Part shown: piece after piece, positions 35,130 to 45,109 of the stretch | How positions within the stretch are numbered: the first letter of the stretch is position 1 | How the letters are laid out: the number at the start of each line of letters is the position of its first letter | DNA from: Nostoc sp. LEGE 12450 | GTDB taxonomy: Bacteria > Cyanobacteriota > Cyanobacteriia > Cyanobacteriales > Nostocaceae | NCBI RefSeq assembly: GCF_015206895.1 | Contig: NZ_JADEXU010000052.1 | Location: forward strand, 1-48,028 | DNA length: 48,028 nt | Reading direction: 5' to 3' | Translations under genes and position numbers: made by a program | The notes under the pieces: model-generated | Told to the model about the DNA's origin: nothing | The model's database searches: none | What the model saw: only the letters and a program-made list of their open reading frames with translations

Positions 35130-36077
35130 GTGGAAAATATCACATTGGGGCAAAATGGCCCATCTGTTACACCCTTGTGCATAGGCACTTGGGCTTGGGG
35201 TGATAAACTATTTTGGAATTATGGCGATCGCTACGGCCCAGAACAGTTACAAGAAGCCTTTACCGCAGCCTTAGAAGCTGGGATTACCTTCTTTGATACT
35301 GCCGAAATCTACGGAATGGGAAAGAGCGAGGAATTTTTAGGGCAATTTCTGCAACAGACACAACAACCTGTACAAATCGCCACAAAATTTGGCCCCGTAC
35401 CGTGGCGATTTACAGCCCAATCTGTCTCTGATGCTTTAACAGCGAGCCTCAAACGGCTACAACTTGAGCGGATTGCACTATACCAAGTGCATTGGCCTTT
35501 TGCCTTCTTTTTAAGCCAAGAAACTTTGATGAATGCCCTAGCAGATGAAGTGAAGCGGGGCAGAATTGCGGCAGTCGGTGTAAGTAATTACTCAGCAGAG
35601 CAAATGCGAGACGCGCATCAAATATTGGCAGCCCGTGGAGTGCCTTTGGCTGTAAACCAAGTCCGTTATTCTTTACTCAGTCGCCAAATTGAAAGCAAAG
35701 GTGTTATCGCAACTGCCCGTGAGTTGGGTGTGACTATTTTGGCATATAGTCCTTTAGCACAGGGATTACTAACAGGTAAGTACAGTATTAATAATGCTGA
35801 AACCCCCACTGGTGCGAGAAAAATAGACCCGCAATTTAAGAAAGAAGGTCTGCAAAAAATTGCCCCAGTTATATCTTTGCTACGCAGCTTCGCGGAAAAA
35901 TATGATCGCACCCCTGCTCAAGTTGCTCTCAACTGGTTAATTGCTCAGGGTAACGTTATTCCCATTGCTGGGGTGAAGACTGCCGAACAAGTACGGCAGA
36001 ATGCTGGTGCTTTAGGCTGGAGATTGAGCGACGATGAAATTGGAGAGTTAGAACTAGTTAGTCGTCCTTGGCTATAG
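35130..36077 (+). CDS. aldo/keto reductase
   Basis: 315 residues, GTG start at 35130. A (beta/alpha)8 oxidoreductase using NADPH. FFDTAEIYGMGKSEEFLG near 54-71 carries the catalytic Asp and Tyr, ATKFGP near 84-89 the Lys, and YQVHWPF near 117-123 the His, so the four catalytic residues are all there. The C-terminal part (PIAGVKTAEQVRQNAGALGW) is the NADPH-binding segment of this family. The substrate is unknown. No clear ribosome site precedes the start. A hairpin at 36115-36158 probably ends the transcript. Confidence 0.88.
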   Translation: MENITLGQNGPSVTPLCIGTWAWGDKLFWNYGDRYGPEQLQEAFTAALEAGITFFDTAEIYGMGKSEEFLGQFLQQTQQPVQIATKFGPVPWRFTAQSVSDALTASLKRLQLERIALYQVHWPFAFFLSQETLMNALADEVKRGRIAAVGVSNYSAEQMRDAHQILAARGVPLAVNQVRYSLLSRQIESKGVIATARELGVTILAYSPLAQGLLTGKYSINNAETPTGARKIDPQFKKEGLQKIAPVISLLRSFAEKYDRTPAQVALNWLIAQGNVIPIAGVKTAEQVRQNAGALGWRLSDDEIGELELVSRPWL

Positions 36078-36114
36078 TAGTTTTGAACTACTCAAACACA
36101 GGAGGCCATATTTC

Positions 36115-36158
36115 TGACACTACTAGCTCCCAACCTGGTAGTAAGTCTGGTAGTGTCA
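36115..36158 (+). terminator. 12-bp stem hairpin after the aldo/keto reductase gene
   Basis: tgacactactag (36115-36126) pairs with ctggtagtgtca (36147-36158) with one G-T pair and a 20-base loop, followed by gtttgtc. It lies 38 bases after the stop codon. Confidence 0.55.
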
Positions 36159-36323
36159 GTTTGTCATTGCATCTTTAATTGATCTTCCTGCAAACTGGTA
36201 AAAAAAGTTACCAAAAAAGCCAAAAAGTCAAGAGCCAAAGTCAAAATCTTGACTCTTAACTCTCAACTTTCCAATTTTATATTTGGATTTTGGATTGAAG
36301 AAAAAATCTAAAATCGTTCGACT

Positions 36324-36365
36324 GACTTGTACTGAGCGTTGTCGAAGTAACGCTCACGACAAGTC
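36324..36365. repeat. nested inverted repeat between convergent genes
   Basis: Outer arms gacttgt (36324-36330) and acaagtc (36359-36365) enclose inner arms gagcgtt (36334-36340) and aacgctc (36349-36355) with an eight-base loop. The first half matches the dispersed element near 945-957. It may act as a terminator for the helicase gene read from the right or be a repeat-family copy. Confidence 0.7.
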
Positions 36366-36399
36366 TAAAATTCAAAATTGATTAACTTCTAACTGTTGA

Positions 36400-37929
36400 C
36401 TAAGAAGCTGATTCTCTAGCTGTAGGTGAACCTATCTTTTTACTAGGGGATGCAGAAGACTCGTGCCCACTTGTCCGCAGTTTTGGCTTGGGAGAAGAAT
36501 GTCTTTCTTCACCATTGTTACTATCTGATTTCCATGCAGAACGGGGGCGATCGCTGGAAGATTCACGACGCTTGCCCAATCTTGGTTTGGGAGCAGAAGA
36601 TTCCTCTTGGGGAATTTCCACATCTGAACTCAACCAAGCGGGGCGAGTTTGATCGTAAGCGATTTGCAATGCGGCTGCGGCGATCGCTTGAGCATCGTAT
36701 TCTTCAATTAGTTCGCTGACAATTGGCAAGAATGAAGCCAAACGCTCACCTGTCAAAGCTTCCCGCACCTGTTCTTGCAGTTTCAGAATGTGTTTTGCTT
36801 CAATCTGGGCGCGTGTGGGAATCGTCAACACTTGCCAACTTTGGCGGTTATGACGTTCAAATGTTTGCTGTTTGCGCCGCTCAAATGGTTGTACTAAAGA
36901 AATTGCTGTTCCTTCTTTACCAGCACGACCAGTACGACCAATACGGTGAACGTAGGTTTCTACGCTATCGGGTAAGTCGAAGTTGATTACATGGGAGAGT
37001 TGATCCACATCTAACCCTCGTGCTGCAATGTCAGTTGCTACTACCCAACGGACTTGACGGTTACGGAATCTAACTAATAACCGTTCCCGCGCCTGTTGTG
37101 ACAAGTCACCGTGGTATTCATCTACACTGTGACCAGCGCCTTGTAACTGACTGGTGAGTTCGGCAGCTGTACGTCTGGTGCGGACAAAGATTAAAGCTGT
37201 TTCTGGATCTTCCATTTCCAGAATCGGCTGTAAAGCTTTAGCTTTTGTCCAGTGGCGGGGGATCAAGTAAGCTACTTGATTGATTTTGTTGGGAGCAGCT
37301 TTTGGCTGTTCAACGGTGACAGTTGCAGGCGATCGCAAGAACTTATTCACCAACATCCGAATCGATGGTGGCATTGTTGCCGAGAATAAAGCTGTTTGGC
37401 GATCTACGGGCGCTTGCGAGAGGATTTTTATCACATCGTCGATAAAGCCCATGCTCAACATTTCATCTGCTTCATCCAACACAAACCACTTCACTTGATC
37501 GAGCTTTAAACAGCCGCGATCGAGTAAATCGATCACCCGTCCTGGAGTACCCACAACCATGTGAACGCCACGTCTGAGTTGTAGCATCTGGCGGTCAATT
37601 GATTGACCACCATAGATTGCTAACACCCGCAATCCTTCATCGCCGATGAATTGCGCGATCGCATCGTGAACTTGCATTGCTAATTCACGAGTTGGTGTTA
37701 AAACTATGGCTTGCACGGCTTTTTGATTAATATCTAGCCGCTCTAAAATAGGCAGTGAAAATGCTGCGGTTTTGCCTGTTCCAGTTTGAGATTGACCTAC
37801 TACATCACGACCACCCAGCAATTGGGGAATTGCTTGGACTTGAATGTTAGTTGGTTCGGTAAAACCGATTTTTTCTAGTTGTGCGACACGTTCTTGGGAA
37901 ATGCCTAATTCTTGGAATGAAAGAGTCAT
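36400..37929 (-). CDS. DEAD-box RNA helicase
   Basis: ATP-dependent RNA helicase of 509 residues; cyanobacterial homologues such as CrhR/CrhC remodel RNA and respond to cold and redox state. Motif Q and Walker A GQSQTGTGKT at 45-54, DEAD box VLDEADEML near 148-156, SAT motif FSATMPPS near 183-190, and the C-terminal helicase lobe with DIAARGLDVD and HRIGRTGRAG near 295-325. The tail beyond residue 430 is basic and Ser/Pro-rich (KPRLGKRRESS), an RNA-binding type extension. It starts at an ATG. The upstream gap carries a heptamer array. Confidence 0.92.
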   Translation of the reverse strand: MTLSFQELGISQERVAQLEKIGFTEPTNIQVQAIPQLLGGRDVVGQSQTGTGKTAAFSLPILERLDINQKAVQAIVLTPTRELAMQVHDAIAQFIGDEGLRVLAIYGGQSIDRQMLQLRRGVHMVVGTPGRVIDLLDRGCLKLDQVKWFVLDEADEMLSMGFIDDVIKILSQAPVDRQTALFSATMPPSIRMLVNKFLRSPATVTVEQPKAAPNKINQVAYLIPRHWTKAKALQPILEMEDPETALIFVRTRRTAAELTSQLQGAGHSVDEYHGDLSQQARERLLVRFRNRQVRWVVATDIAARGLDVDQLSHVINFDLPDSVETYVHRIGRTGRAGKEGTAISLVQPFERRKQQTFERHNRQSWQVLTIPTRAQIEAKHILKLQEQVREALTGERLASFLPIVSELIEEYDAQAIAAAALQIAYDQTRPAWLSSDVEIPQEESSAPKPRLGKRRESSSDRPRSAWKSDSNNGEERHSSPKPKLRTSGHESSASPSKKIGSPTARESAS

Positions 37930-38191
37930 TAATTCGTCCTAAATTTTATGTAAGGATTCTTGGATTAGCCATTTAGTCATTAGTCATTAGTCATTAGTCG
38001 TTAGTCATTAGTTATTAGTAAGCCAAGGGCGGTAGCGAAGCCTCAAGTCTTTGAGAGACTATGCCAAAGAGTCCGCGAACTTCAGGTAAACCCTCATGAA
38101 AACTGCCATTAATGCAGCGTTGACCTTAAAATAAGGGTAAATCTGTAAGGGTCATTTAACAAAGGACAAAAGACAAAAGACAAAGGACAAT
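37930..38191. repeat. heptamer array and repeat block upstream of the helicase gene
   Basis: 262 bases before the helicase ATG. About six tagtcat units run 37974-38018, a dispersed repeat piece (ggcggtagcgaagcctcaag) lies near 38029-38048, and an aaggacaaaagac heptamer array fills 38160-38190. Helicase 5' leaders are often regulatory, but nothing here proves it. Confidence 0.6.
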
Positions 38192-39511
38192 TTAGTTATT
38201 GACTACTTGACCATAGAGGTCGTATGTATCAGCGTGGTGAATCGCTATTGGCACGATGGTTCCTAACTTTGCCTGGCCTTTGACATACACCAGACCATCA
38301 ACCTCTGGGGAAAATCTACCTGAACGACCTATTAATTCACCACTTTCAGGATTTTCTTGCTCAATCAGGACATCGACGATTTTGCCTACTTCCTGTTGAT
38401 TTTTCTTTTGAGAAATCGGTTGCTGGAGTTCCATCAGTTGGTATCGGCGATCGTCCATCACTTCTTGGGCCAACTGATTTGGTAGCTTGTAAGCTGGGGT
38501 TCCTTCCTCAGAGGAAAAGGTGAAGACACCAACATGATCGAATTCATGCCGTTGAACGAACTCTAGTAGATGCTCAAAATGCTCTTGTGTTTCTCCTGGG
38601 AAACCAACAATAAATGTTGTCCGCAGTACGGCTGTTGGTAGCGCCGTTTTGATGCGATCTATAATCCCATCATTTACCCGCCCTTGCCAAGGACGGTTCA
38701 TGGCGCGGAGAATATCTGGATGAGAATGCTGTAAGGGCAAATCCAGATAAGGCAAGACGTTTGGTGTTTCTTGAATCGCCGCGATCACATCTGGGGTCAG
38801 CCCCGTGGGATAAGCGTAATGCATTCTGATCCACGGTATATCTACTTTCCCCAAAGCGCGAAGTAATTCGGCTAATTTTGGCTTACCGTAAATATCCAAA
38901 CCGTAATTAGTGGTGATTTGGGAAATTAGAATAATTTCCTTTACCCCTTGACTAACTAACTGCTCGGCTTCGGCGACTATAGATTCAATAGTACGCGATC
39001 GCTGGTTCCCTCGAAGATGAGGAATTATACAAAATGCACAACGATAATCACATCCTTCGGCAACCCGGAGGTAAGCTACGCCCTCGGTTGTAGTACGATA
39101 GCGCGGTGTAGTTTCGTCGGCAATGTAGGTTGGTTCGATACTAACCTGTTTAACCCGTTCGCCAAGTTCAACACGCTCAATTACATTAACAATTTTGTGA
39201 TAATCGCCTGTACCCACAACGGCTACTGCTTCGGGCAATTCCTCCAAAAGTTGTTCTTGGAAGTGTTGCGCCATACAGCCAGTGATTACGATCTTTTTAT
39301 TTGCCTCTGCCAGTTCTACCAAGGTTCTGACAGATTCTTGCCGGGCTGCTTCAATAAAACTACAAGTATTAACAATAACGTAATCTGCTAACTCTTCATT
39401 TGTATCTACACCGTAGCCTGCTTCTACGAGCATTCCCAGCATGTGTTCTGTATCAATTCGATTTTTCTCGCAGCCCAGGTGAGAAATGGCAATTGTTGGC
39501 TTGTCACCCAT
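38192..39511 (-). CDS. rimO: ribosomal protein S12 methylthiotransferase
   Basis: Radical-SAM enzyme that adds a methylthio group to an Asp of ribosomal protein S12. 439 residues in the usual order: N-terminal UPF0004 domain with the three cluster cysteines Cys14, Cys50 and Cys79; radical-SAM motif Cys154/Cys158/Cys161 (CDYRCAFC); and a C-terminal TRAM domain (about 370-435; [20 protein letters not shown]). The YSFHEI-type family difference between RimO and MiaB is not resolved precisely, but GCEKNRID at 13-20 is the RimO signature. It stands alone on the minus strand. Confidence 0.93.
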   Translation of the reverse strand: MGDKPTIAISHLGCEKNRIDTEHMLGMLVEAGYGVDTNEELADYVIVNTCSFIEAARQESVRTLVELAEANKKIVITGCMAQHFQEQLLEELPEAVAVVGTGDYHKIVNVIERVELGERVKQVSIEPTYIADETTPRYRTTTEGVAYLRVAEGCDYRCAFCIIPHLRGNQRSRTIESIVAEAEQLVSQGVKEIILISQITTNYGLDIYGKPKLAELLRALGKVDIPWIRMHYAYPTGLTPDVIAAIQETPNVLPYLDLPLQHSHPDILRAMNRPWQGRVNDGIIDRIKTALPTAVLRTTFIVGFPGETQEHFEHLLEFVQRHEFDHVGVFTFSSEEGTPAYKLPNQLAQEVMDDRRYQLMELQQPISQKKNQQEVGKIVDVLIEQENPESGELIGRSGRFSPEVDGLVYVKGQAKLGTIVPIAIHHADTYDLYGQVVNN

Positions 39512-40183
39512 ATTTTGAAAATATCTTCATTTTTTTTCTTCTTGTTGTCAAACATTCCGGCGCTAACTTCGCTTTTTTGCTATCAGCATCCTCATGAAAA
39601 CACTACAGTGGCAAATTCCCACTGTTTTAACTGTCCGTGGACTCATAACCCTATCAATAAATAAAAATAGAGGTCATGTTATGATATTCCTATCAATCTG
39701 TTCCCCAGGGTAAATTGAAGTGTCTTTGGGTACTTTTGACACTTGTAATCTTTTTTAACAATTCGCCTATTGGTATTTTACATTACCATAGCGTGTGCGT
39801 TGTTAATCTACCCATCGGGAAGCCGCCCAAAGGGCTTGTTGTGAGAAGTCGCTACCCTCAGGGAAATCGACGAAAGCGACTACGCCTATAAAGCAGTAAT
39901 GCTACCCTGGCGATTGGCAAGTCCTACGACTGTTCGCGGACAAGATGCCTAAACCACGGAAAGCTGCCTTGCGTCTAGTGAGTGGCAAACTCCTCTTGTA
40001 GCCAGGTTTTATCTTAACATATCTTATGGGAGGTTTCACGCCAATTTCCATCTGAGGAAGGAGGCAATAAACCGACTATCATAAAACACATTTGACTAGT
40101 TAATGAAAAGTCAAGAGTCAAGGGTCATATAATCAATAGTCAAAAAATTCTAGACTCTGGACTCCGCAAGGCGGATTAAAGAC
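39512..40183. other. long intergenic region with a GC-rich block, undefined
   Basis: 672 bases between the divergent rimO and btpA genes. The first part (39512-39750) is AT-rich and should carry the rimO promoter. A GC-richer block at about 39780-40010 has repeat-family pieces (gggaagccgcccaaagggct, tcgctaccctcagggaaatcg) and a short hairpin gtcc...ggac near 39928-39954. I do not recognise an RNA gene. The end has a heptamer-like aagagtcaagggtc at 40110-40125. Confidence 0.4.
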
Positions 40184-41032
40184 GTGGACTTATATCAATT
40201 ATTTAAAACTCGCTCACCGATTATTGGCGTGGTTCACCTGCTACCACTGCCTACCTCACCCCGTTGGGGAGGTAGCCTAAAAGCGGTGATTGACCGAGCT
40301 GAACAAGAAGCCGCAGCACTTGCAAGCGGAGGGGTTGACGGTCTGATTGTGGAGAATTTTTTCGACGCGCCCTTTACCAAAAACCAAGTCGATCCCGTGG
40401 TTGTGAGTGCCATGACCATTGTGGTGCAACGGATACAAAACTTGGTGACTTTGCCTATAGGCTTAAATGTTTTGCGAAACGACGGCAAAAGTGCAATGGC
40501 GATCGCTAGCTGTGTGCAAGCGCAATTCATCCGCGTCAACGTTCTCACGGGAGTAATGGCAACCGATCAGGGATTAATTGAAGGAGAAGCCCATCACCTA
40601 CTCCGCTATCGACGGGAGTTAGGCAGCGATGTTAAAATTCTGGCCGATGTTTTGGTGAAGCACGCCCGTCCTTTGAGTTCTCCAAATCTCACAGTCGCTG
40701 TGAAAGACACCATTGAAAGGGGTTTAGCAGACGGGGTGATTTTGTCAGGCTGGGCTACTGGTAGCCCCCCTAACTTAGAAGATTTGGAACTAGCTTGTGA
40801 TGCAGCAGCTGGCACACCAGTGTTCATTGGTAGTGGGGCGAGTTGGGAAAATATTGATACATTGATGCAGGCAGCAGATGGTGTAATAGTTTCCAGTTCT
40901 CTGAAACGTCACGGACGTATTGAGCAACCAGTTGACCCAATTCGCGTCAGTCAATTTGTCGAAGCCGCGCGTCGCAGTTGGAACTCCAAAGGTGAAAGCA
41001 AATCAGCAGAACAAGTAAAGTTACATTCTTAG
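40184..41032 (+). CDS. btpA: BtpA-family photosystem I biogenesis protein
   Basis: 282 residues, GTG start. The BtpA family is a TIM-barrel protein of the thylakoid membrane surface; loss in Synechocystis destabilises photosystem I reaction centre proteins. IGVVHLLPLPTSPRWGGSLK near 15-34 and GVDGLIVENFFDAPFTKNQV near 50-69 are its signatures, with GVILSGWATGSPPN near 185-198. The gene is next to the VKOR gene on the same strand (96 bases, filled partly with a heptamer array). The enzymatic activity, if any, is unknown. Confidence 0.9.
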   Translation: MDLYQLFKTRSPIIGVVHLLPLPTSPRWGGSLKAVIDRAEQEAAALASGGVDGLIVENFFDAPFTKNQVDPVVVSAMTIVVQRIQNLVTLPIGLNVLRNDGKSAMAIASCVQAQFIRVNVLTGVMATDQGLIEGEAHHLLRYRRELGSDVKILADVLVKHARPLSSPNLTVAVKDTIERGLADGVILSGWATGSPPNLEDLELACDAAAGTPVFIGSGASWENIDTLMQAADGVIVSSSLKRHGRIEQPVDPIRVSQFVEAARRSWNSKGESKSAEQVKLHS

Positions 41033-41083
41033 AAAGTAGGGAGTGGGGAGTAGGGGGAGCAAGCGAACAATTAATTATTATTT

Positions 41084-41124
41084 CCCATTCCCCATTCCCC
41101 ATTCCCCATTCCCCATTCCCCAAT
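41084..41124. repeat. 7-bp tandem repeat array just before the VKOR start
   Basis: Five to six copies of cccattc end five bases before the ATG of the VKOR gene, so they occupy the place of the ribosome site. There is no Shine-Dalgarno sequence within the array. Confidence 0.85.
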
Positions 41125-41128
41125 ATTT

Positions 41129-42112
41129 ATGATTCGCCGTCGTTCTACTCCTTGGATTCATAAATGGTCACGTCCATTGATTGCCGCGATCGCTGGATGT
41201 GGTGCTTTGATCACAGGTTATCTCACCATAGAAAAGTTAACAGGAGGCAGTGCAGCTTGTGTAGCAGAGGTTGGTGCTAAGGGCTGTAATGATGTGCTTT
41301 CCAGTCCTTGGGCAACAGTTTTTGGTCAGCCATTAGCTTTGTTTGGGTTTTTGGCATACATAAGTATGGTGGTATTGGCTTTAGCTCCCTTGGTATTTAA
41401 CTCAGGGGAAAACAATAGCCGCAAACAATTGGAAAATTTGACGTGGTGGCTGCTGCTGGTGGGTGCGATCGCTATGTCTGTCTTTAGCGGCTACTTAATG
41501 TATGTGTTGGCATCTCAAATTAAAGCTGTTTGTCCTTACTGTATTGGTTCAGCTTTGTTTTCTGTGAGTCTTTTGGTACTAACAATTATGGGTCGTACTT
41601 GGGAGGATATTGGACAAATCTTCTTTACCGCCCTAATTGTGGGTATGGTAACGCTGATTGGCACTTTAGGCGTTTATGCTGGCGTGAATAAATCAGATGT
41701 TACATCTGGAACTCCAGGACAACCAGTTAAAATTACCTTTAATTCCAAAGGAGACCCTAACCCAGCGTTTGGTTGGGAAGTTACCACTACTTCTGGAGAG
41801 GCAGAAATAGCCTTAGCAAGCCATCTAGCAAAGGTAGGCGCAAAGGAATACAGCGCTTATTGGTGTCCTCACTGCCATGAACAAAAGCAGCTTTTTGGTA
41901 AAGAAGCCGAGGAAATAATTAACAAAGATGTTAAGGTAGAGTGCGCTCCCGATGGGCTCAAAGCTCAAACAGAACTGTGTAAAGCCGCAAAAATTGAAGG
42001 CTTCCCCACTTGGATCATCAATGGTCAAAGTTATAGCGGAGTCCAAAACTTAAATGAACTAGCAAAAGTTTCTGGTTACACAGGGCCTCGTAACTTTAAG
42101 TATTTCAAGTAA
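41129..42112 (+). CDS. vitamin K epoxide reductase (VKOR) fused to a thioredoxin-like domain
   Basis: Oxidises thiols to disulfides in the thylakoid lumen or periplasm, passing electrons to quinone. 327 residues: four or five membrane helices from about 14 to 190 with Cys44 and Cys53 (loop pair) and the CPYC centre at Cys135/Cys138, then a soluble thioredoxin-like domain from about 205 with CPHC at Cys246/Cys249. This fusion of VKOR and Trx domains is typical of cyanobacteria and plant plastids (LTO1), where it supports photosystem assembly. It follows btpA with a heptamer array before its ATG. A terminator-like hairpin follows at 42306-42347. Confidence 0.92.
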   Translation: MIRRRSTPWIHKWSRPLIAAIAGCGALITGYLTIEKLTGGSAACVAEVGAKGCNDVLSSPWATVFGQPLALFGFLAYISMVVLALAPLVFNSGENNSRKQLENLTWWLLLVGAIAMSVFSGYLMYVLASQIKAVCPYCIGSALFSVSLLVLTIMGRTWEDIGQIFFTALIVGMVTLIGTLGVYAGVNKSDVTSGTPGQPVKITFNSKGDPNPAFGWEVTTTSGEAEIALASHLAKVGAKEYSAYWCPHCHEQKQLFGKEAEEIINKDVKVECAPDGLKAQTELCKAAKIEGFPTWIINGQSYSGVQNLNELAKVSGYTGPRNFKYFK

Positions 42113-42898
42113 TTGTCTTCAAGAAGGCTATATCAAGCTAGTGGTAAGGTGTAGCTCACATCCCATAAGAATGAATAGTGCTGAGTTAAAAGACTGCCAC
42201 GCCACTTGTTTTACTTGAGATTTACCTACGTGGAGTTTCCAGTCATTACAGAATGCTTTTTGTTACTCAGAATAGAATAAACGCCCCGCTATAGCGCCGA
42301 GTAATAGTCAACTGGATGAATACAGCAAAGTCTGTTTCCAGTTGGCTGTTTTGTTTTTGGTAATAGATAATAGGTCTTGTCCAATAGCCAATTACCAGTT
42401 TTCCTGCGGCTTTTATCTGAAAATATTTGAAAGTTTAAGGAAATTAATCAAGTATATTTACTTTAATTTGATGTATACTTTAATTTTTTTACAGCACTTG
42501 GGGGCTACTTGGGATGTAATTATGTCGGCACCAAACCTAAAGGTGTGTCTGTTAGAAGTTAAAAAATACCACAATAGTCAGTAAAATACTTAATTTATTA
42601 CAAATGTACGACTTGAATTGAATAAGCTTTGCCAGACAAGCATTTAGGCATTAAATTCACTGAAACTCCCTTTCAACAGATTTATTAATCTGTGCTGATA
42701 GCCACAAAACGCCCAGTTGCCGTTTGGTCAGAAAATCAGCCTCAATATATGTTATTACATTCACAAATGCCAGGATCTCTTGAAGAAACTTGCTGAGTTG
42801 AAAAAACTCTTAGAAACTCTATTTAGCTCTCCTTTAAAATATGTTAGTCCGATAATTAATAGCTATAGGAAATAGAGAATATTTCCCCCTACTAGGTA
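42113..42898. other. long intergenic region, no gene found
   Basis: 786 bases. It holds the hairpin at 42306-42347, an AT-rich middle, and the likely promoter of the CHASE2 protein near 42780-42898. An 80-codon frame at 42342-42584 starts inside the hairpin and has no support. The part 42160-42300 has no recognised RNA. Confidence 0.5.
42306..42347 (+). terminator. hairpin with T-rich tail downstream of VKOR
   Basis: agtcaactgga (42306-42316) pairs with tccagttggct (42337-42347) with one wobble position; acag and ctgt can pair inside the loop. The tail gttttgttttt follows directly. It lies 194 bases past the VKOR stop. Confidence 0.6.
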
Positions 42899-45109
42899 AT
42901 GGGAATGAATCAGCAGCTAGACAAGCGTTTTGTAAAGTTAATCTTTAGACTAAAACAGTCGCTTAGTCGAGAACACAGAGAATTGATTACTGCCGTCAGC
43001 GTTGCAGTCTGCGTCGTGCTGTTGCACTCCATTGGATTATTGCAATCTTTGGAGTTTGCAGCTTTGGATCAATTGTTTCGCTTACGTCCAAATGAACCGC
43101 CGGAAGAGCGTATTACAATCGTAGTGATTGATGAAGCCTATTTGAACGAAATACGTTCGTGGCCGATTTCAGATGCGAAGATTGCACTGTTGTTACAAAA
43201 ATTAAATGTCCACAAACCCCGTGCTATTGGCTTAGACCTCTACAGAAATTTGCCAGTAGAGCCTGGTAATCAAGAACTGCGTAATACTTATAAGTCAATG
43301 CCCAATTTAATTGGTATTGAATTACTAGCAAATGACAAAAACAAAAACGTTAGTGTTTTGCCTCCACTGGGACTAAATCAGGATCAAGTGGGCTTTAATA
43401 ACGTGCTGTACGATCTTGATGGTAAAGTACGTCGCAGTTTGTTGTATTGGCACGTTGATGAGCAGTTACACGAAAGTTTTGCCCTCAAGTTGGCTTTATT
43501 GTATTTAAAGCCAAAGGGAATTACCCCCACCAAAGCAAAAAATAACCCTAAGTATTTGCAATTGGGTAAGGCAGCATTTACTCGTTTTGAGGCTAATGAT
43601 GGTGCTTATGTGGGAGCCGATGATAGAGGATACCAAATTTTGGCTAATTTCCCCAAACCTAAATGTCAAAGTTCATCTAGAGAAATTTGTAATTTTCGTC
43701 AGGTATCGATAAAAGATGTACTGGCAGATAAAGTCCAAGAAAACTTAATCAAAGATCGGATTATACTGATTGGTTCTACTGCACCTAGTCTTCAGGATTT
43801 TGTATTTATTCCCTACTCCAGCAGTCTAATGGGTACGGCAAAGCCCGTACCTGGGATTCAACTGCAAGCTTATTTTATTAGTGAGTTAATATCTGCTGCT
43901 CTTGATGGACGACCATTATTAAAATTCTGGTCTGACTTGATGGAATACTTGTGGATTTTTATCTGGTCTTATCTGGGAGCCGTGACGACATGGCGGATAC
44001 GACACGCTACTAGAAGTCTGCTTTGTATCCTAGTTTGTTGCTTTGTATTGACCCTGACTACATACTTTGCTTTTTTATACGGTTTGTGGATACCGCTCCT
44101 TCCCTCATTGTTTAGCTTTGGCAGTTCAGCTATTTGGATGATCAGTCATATTGCCCATATCCAGGAAGAGTGGAAACGTTCTAGAGAATTTTTGCATCAC
44201 GTAATCAACACGATTCCCGATCCAATTTTTGTGAAAAATGAACAACACCAGTGGATTGTTTTAAATGAAGCTTATTGTCGATTTATCGGTTATCCAAATA
44301 AGTTTTTAATTGAGAAGTCAGACTATGACTTTTTCCCTAAACATGAAGCTGATGTGTTTCGACAACAGGATGATCTTGTGTTCCGAACTGAAAAGCCCCA
44401 GGAACATGAGGAAGAGTTTACCAATGCACATGGACAGACTCATCAAATTGCCACTAAGCGATCGCTCCACAAAGACGCAGCTGGCAATTTCTTTTTAGTT
44501 GGGGTCATCCGAGATATTACTCAGCGCAAGCTGATGGAGGAACAACTTAAGCGTACTGCTGCTGAACTATTTCAGTCTAACAATGAATTAAAACTCAAAG
44601 AAGATCACTTGCGTTATTTGGCGTATCACGACCCCCTGACCGGTTTATCCAATCGCAAATTTTTTGCCGAACAACTTTACGAGTCATTACATTGGGCGCA
44701 ACACAATAACCTGTTATTGGGACTGCTGTTTATTGATTTAGATGGCTTTAAGCAAGTTAATGATACTCTGGGGCACGAGACTGGCGATCGCTTGCTAATG
44801 ACTATCGCGGGAAGACTCAGCAACTCTTTACGCGCTAGCGATACAGTTTCTCGTTTGGGTGGCGATGAATTTACTATAATTTTGCGGGCAATTCCTAACG
44901 TCCAGATAGCTGCTAAAGTCGCCGAAAAAATCCTAAGCAGTATTACCAAGCCAATTGTTTTGGATGGCTATGCAATCCGAATCTCTGCCAGTATTGGCAT
45001 AAGTGTCTACCCATACAATAGCCAAGACAGTGAAAATTTAATCAAACAAGCAGATGCAGCAATGTATCGTGCCAAGCACCTGGGTAAAAATCGCTACGAG
45101 TTTGCTTAA
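42899..45109 (+). CDS. CHASE2-PAS-GGDEF diguanylate cyclase
   Basis: 736 residues. A membrane helix near 38-55 is followed by an extracytoplasmic CHASE2 sensor (about 60-340), then three helices (about 350-420), a PAS domain near 430-550 (HHVINTIPDPIFVKNEQHQW), and a GGDEF domain from about 580. The active loop reads RLGGDEFTII at about residue 651-660, intact, and the inhibitory-site motif RASD sits five residues before GGDEF, so cyclic di-GMP synthesis with product inhibition is expected. No EAL domain follows. The start could be the ATG at 42899 or the one two codons later. It stands alone between two long non-coding stretches. Confidence 0.9.
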   Translation: MGMNQQLDKRFVKLIFRLKQSLSREHRELITAVSVAVCVVLLHSIGLLQSLEFAALDQLFRLRPNEPPEERITIVVIDEAYLNEIRSWPISDAKIALLLQKLNVHKPRAIGLDLYRNLPVEPGNQELRNTYKSMPNLIGIELLANDKNKNVSVLPPLGLNQDQVGFNNVLYDLDGKVRRSLLYWHVDEQLHESFALKLALLYLKPKGITPTKAKNNPKYLQLGKAAFTRFEANDGAYVGADDRGYQILANFPKPKCQSSSREICNFRQVSIKDVLADKVQENLIKDRIILIGSTAPSLQDFVFIPYSSSLMGTAKPVPGIQLQAYFISELISAALDGRPLLKFWSDLMEYLWIFIWSYLGAVTTWRIRHATRSLLCILVCCFVLTLTTYFAFLYGLWIPLLPSLFSFGSSAIWMISHIAHIQEEWKRSREFLHHVINTIPDPIFVKNEQHQWIVLNEAYCRFIGYPNKFLIEKSDYDFFPKHEADVFRQQDDLVFRTEKPQEHEEEFTNAHGQTHQIATKRSLHKDAAGNFFLVGVIRDITQRKLMEEQLKRTAAELFQSNNELKLKEDHLRYLAYHDPLTGLSNRKFFAEQLYESLHWAQHNNLLLGLLFIDLDGFKQVNDTLGHETGDRLLMTIAGRLSNSLRASDTVSRLGGDEFTIILRAIPNVQIAAKVAEKILSSITKPIVLDGYAIRISASIGISVYPYNSQDSENLIKQADAAMYRAKHLGKNRYEFA

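Larger units (their letters stand above)
36078..36399. other. gap between convergent genes
   Basis: 322 bases between the aldo/keto reductase and DEAD-box helicase 3' ends. It holds the hairpin at 36115-36158 and the nested inverted repeat at 36324-36365, separated by AT-rich DNA that shows nothing further. Confidence 0.5.

Noticed and set aside
39780..40010. tmRNA, RNase P RNA, SRP RNA or group I intron
   Set aside because: The conserved sequence cores of these RNAs are not visible in this block or its complement.
42342..42584. Plus-strand 80-codon frame
   Set aside because: It begins inside a terminator-like hairpin, has no ribosome site, and its sequence matches no family.
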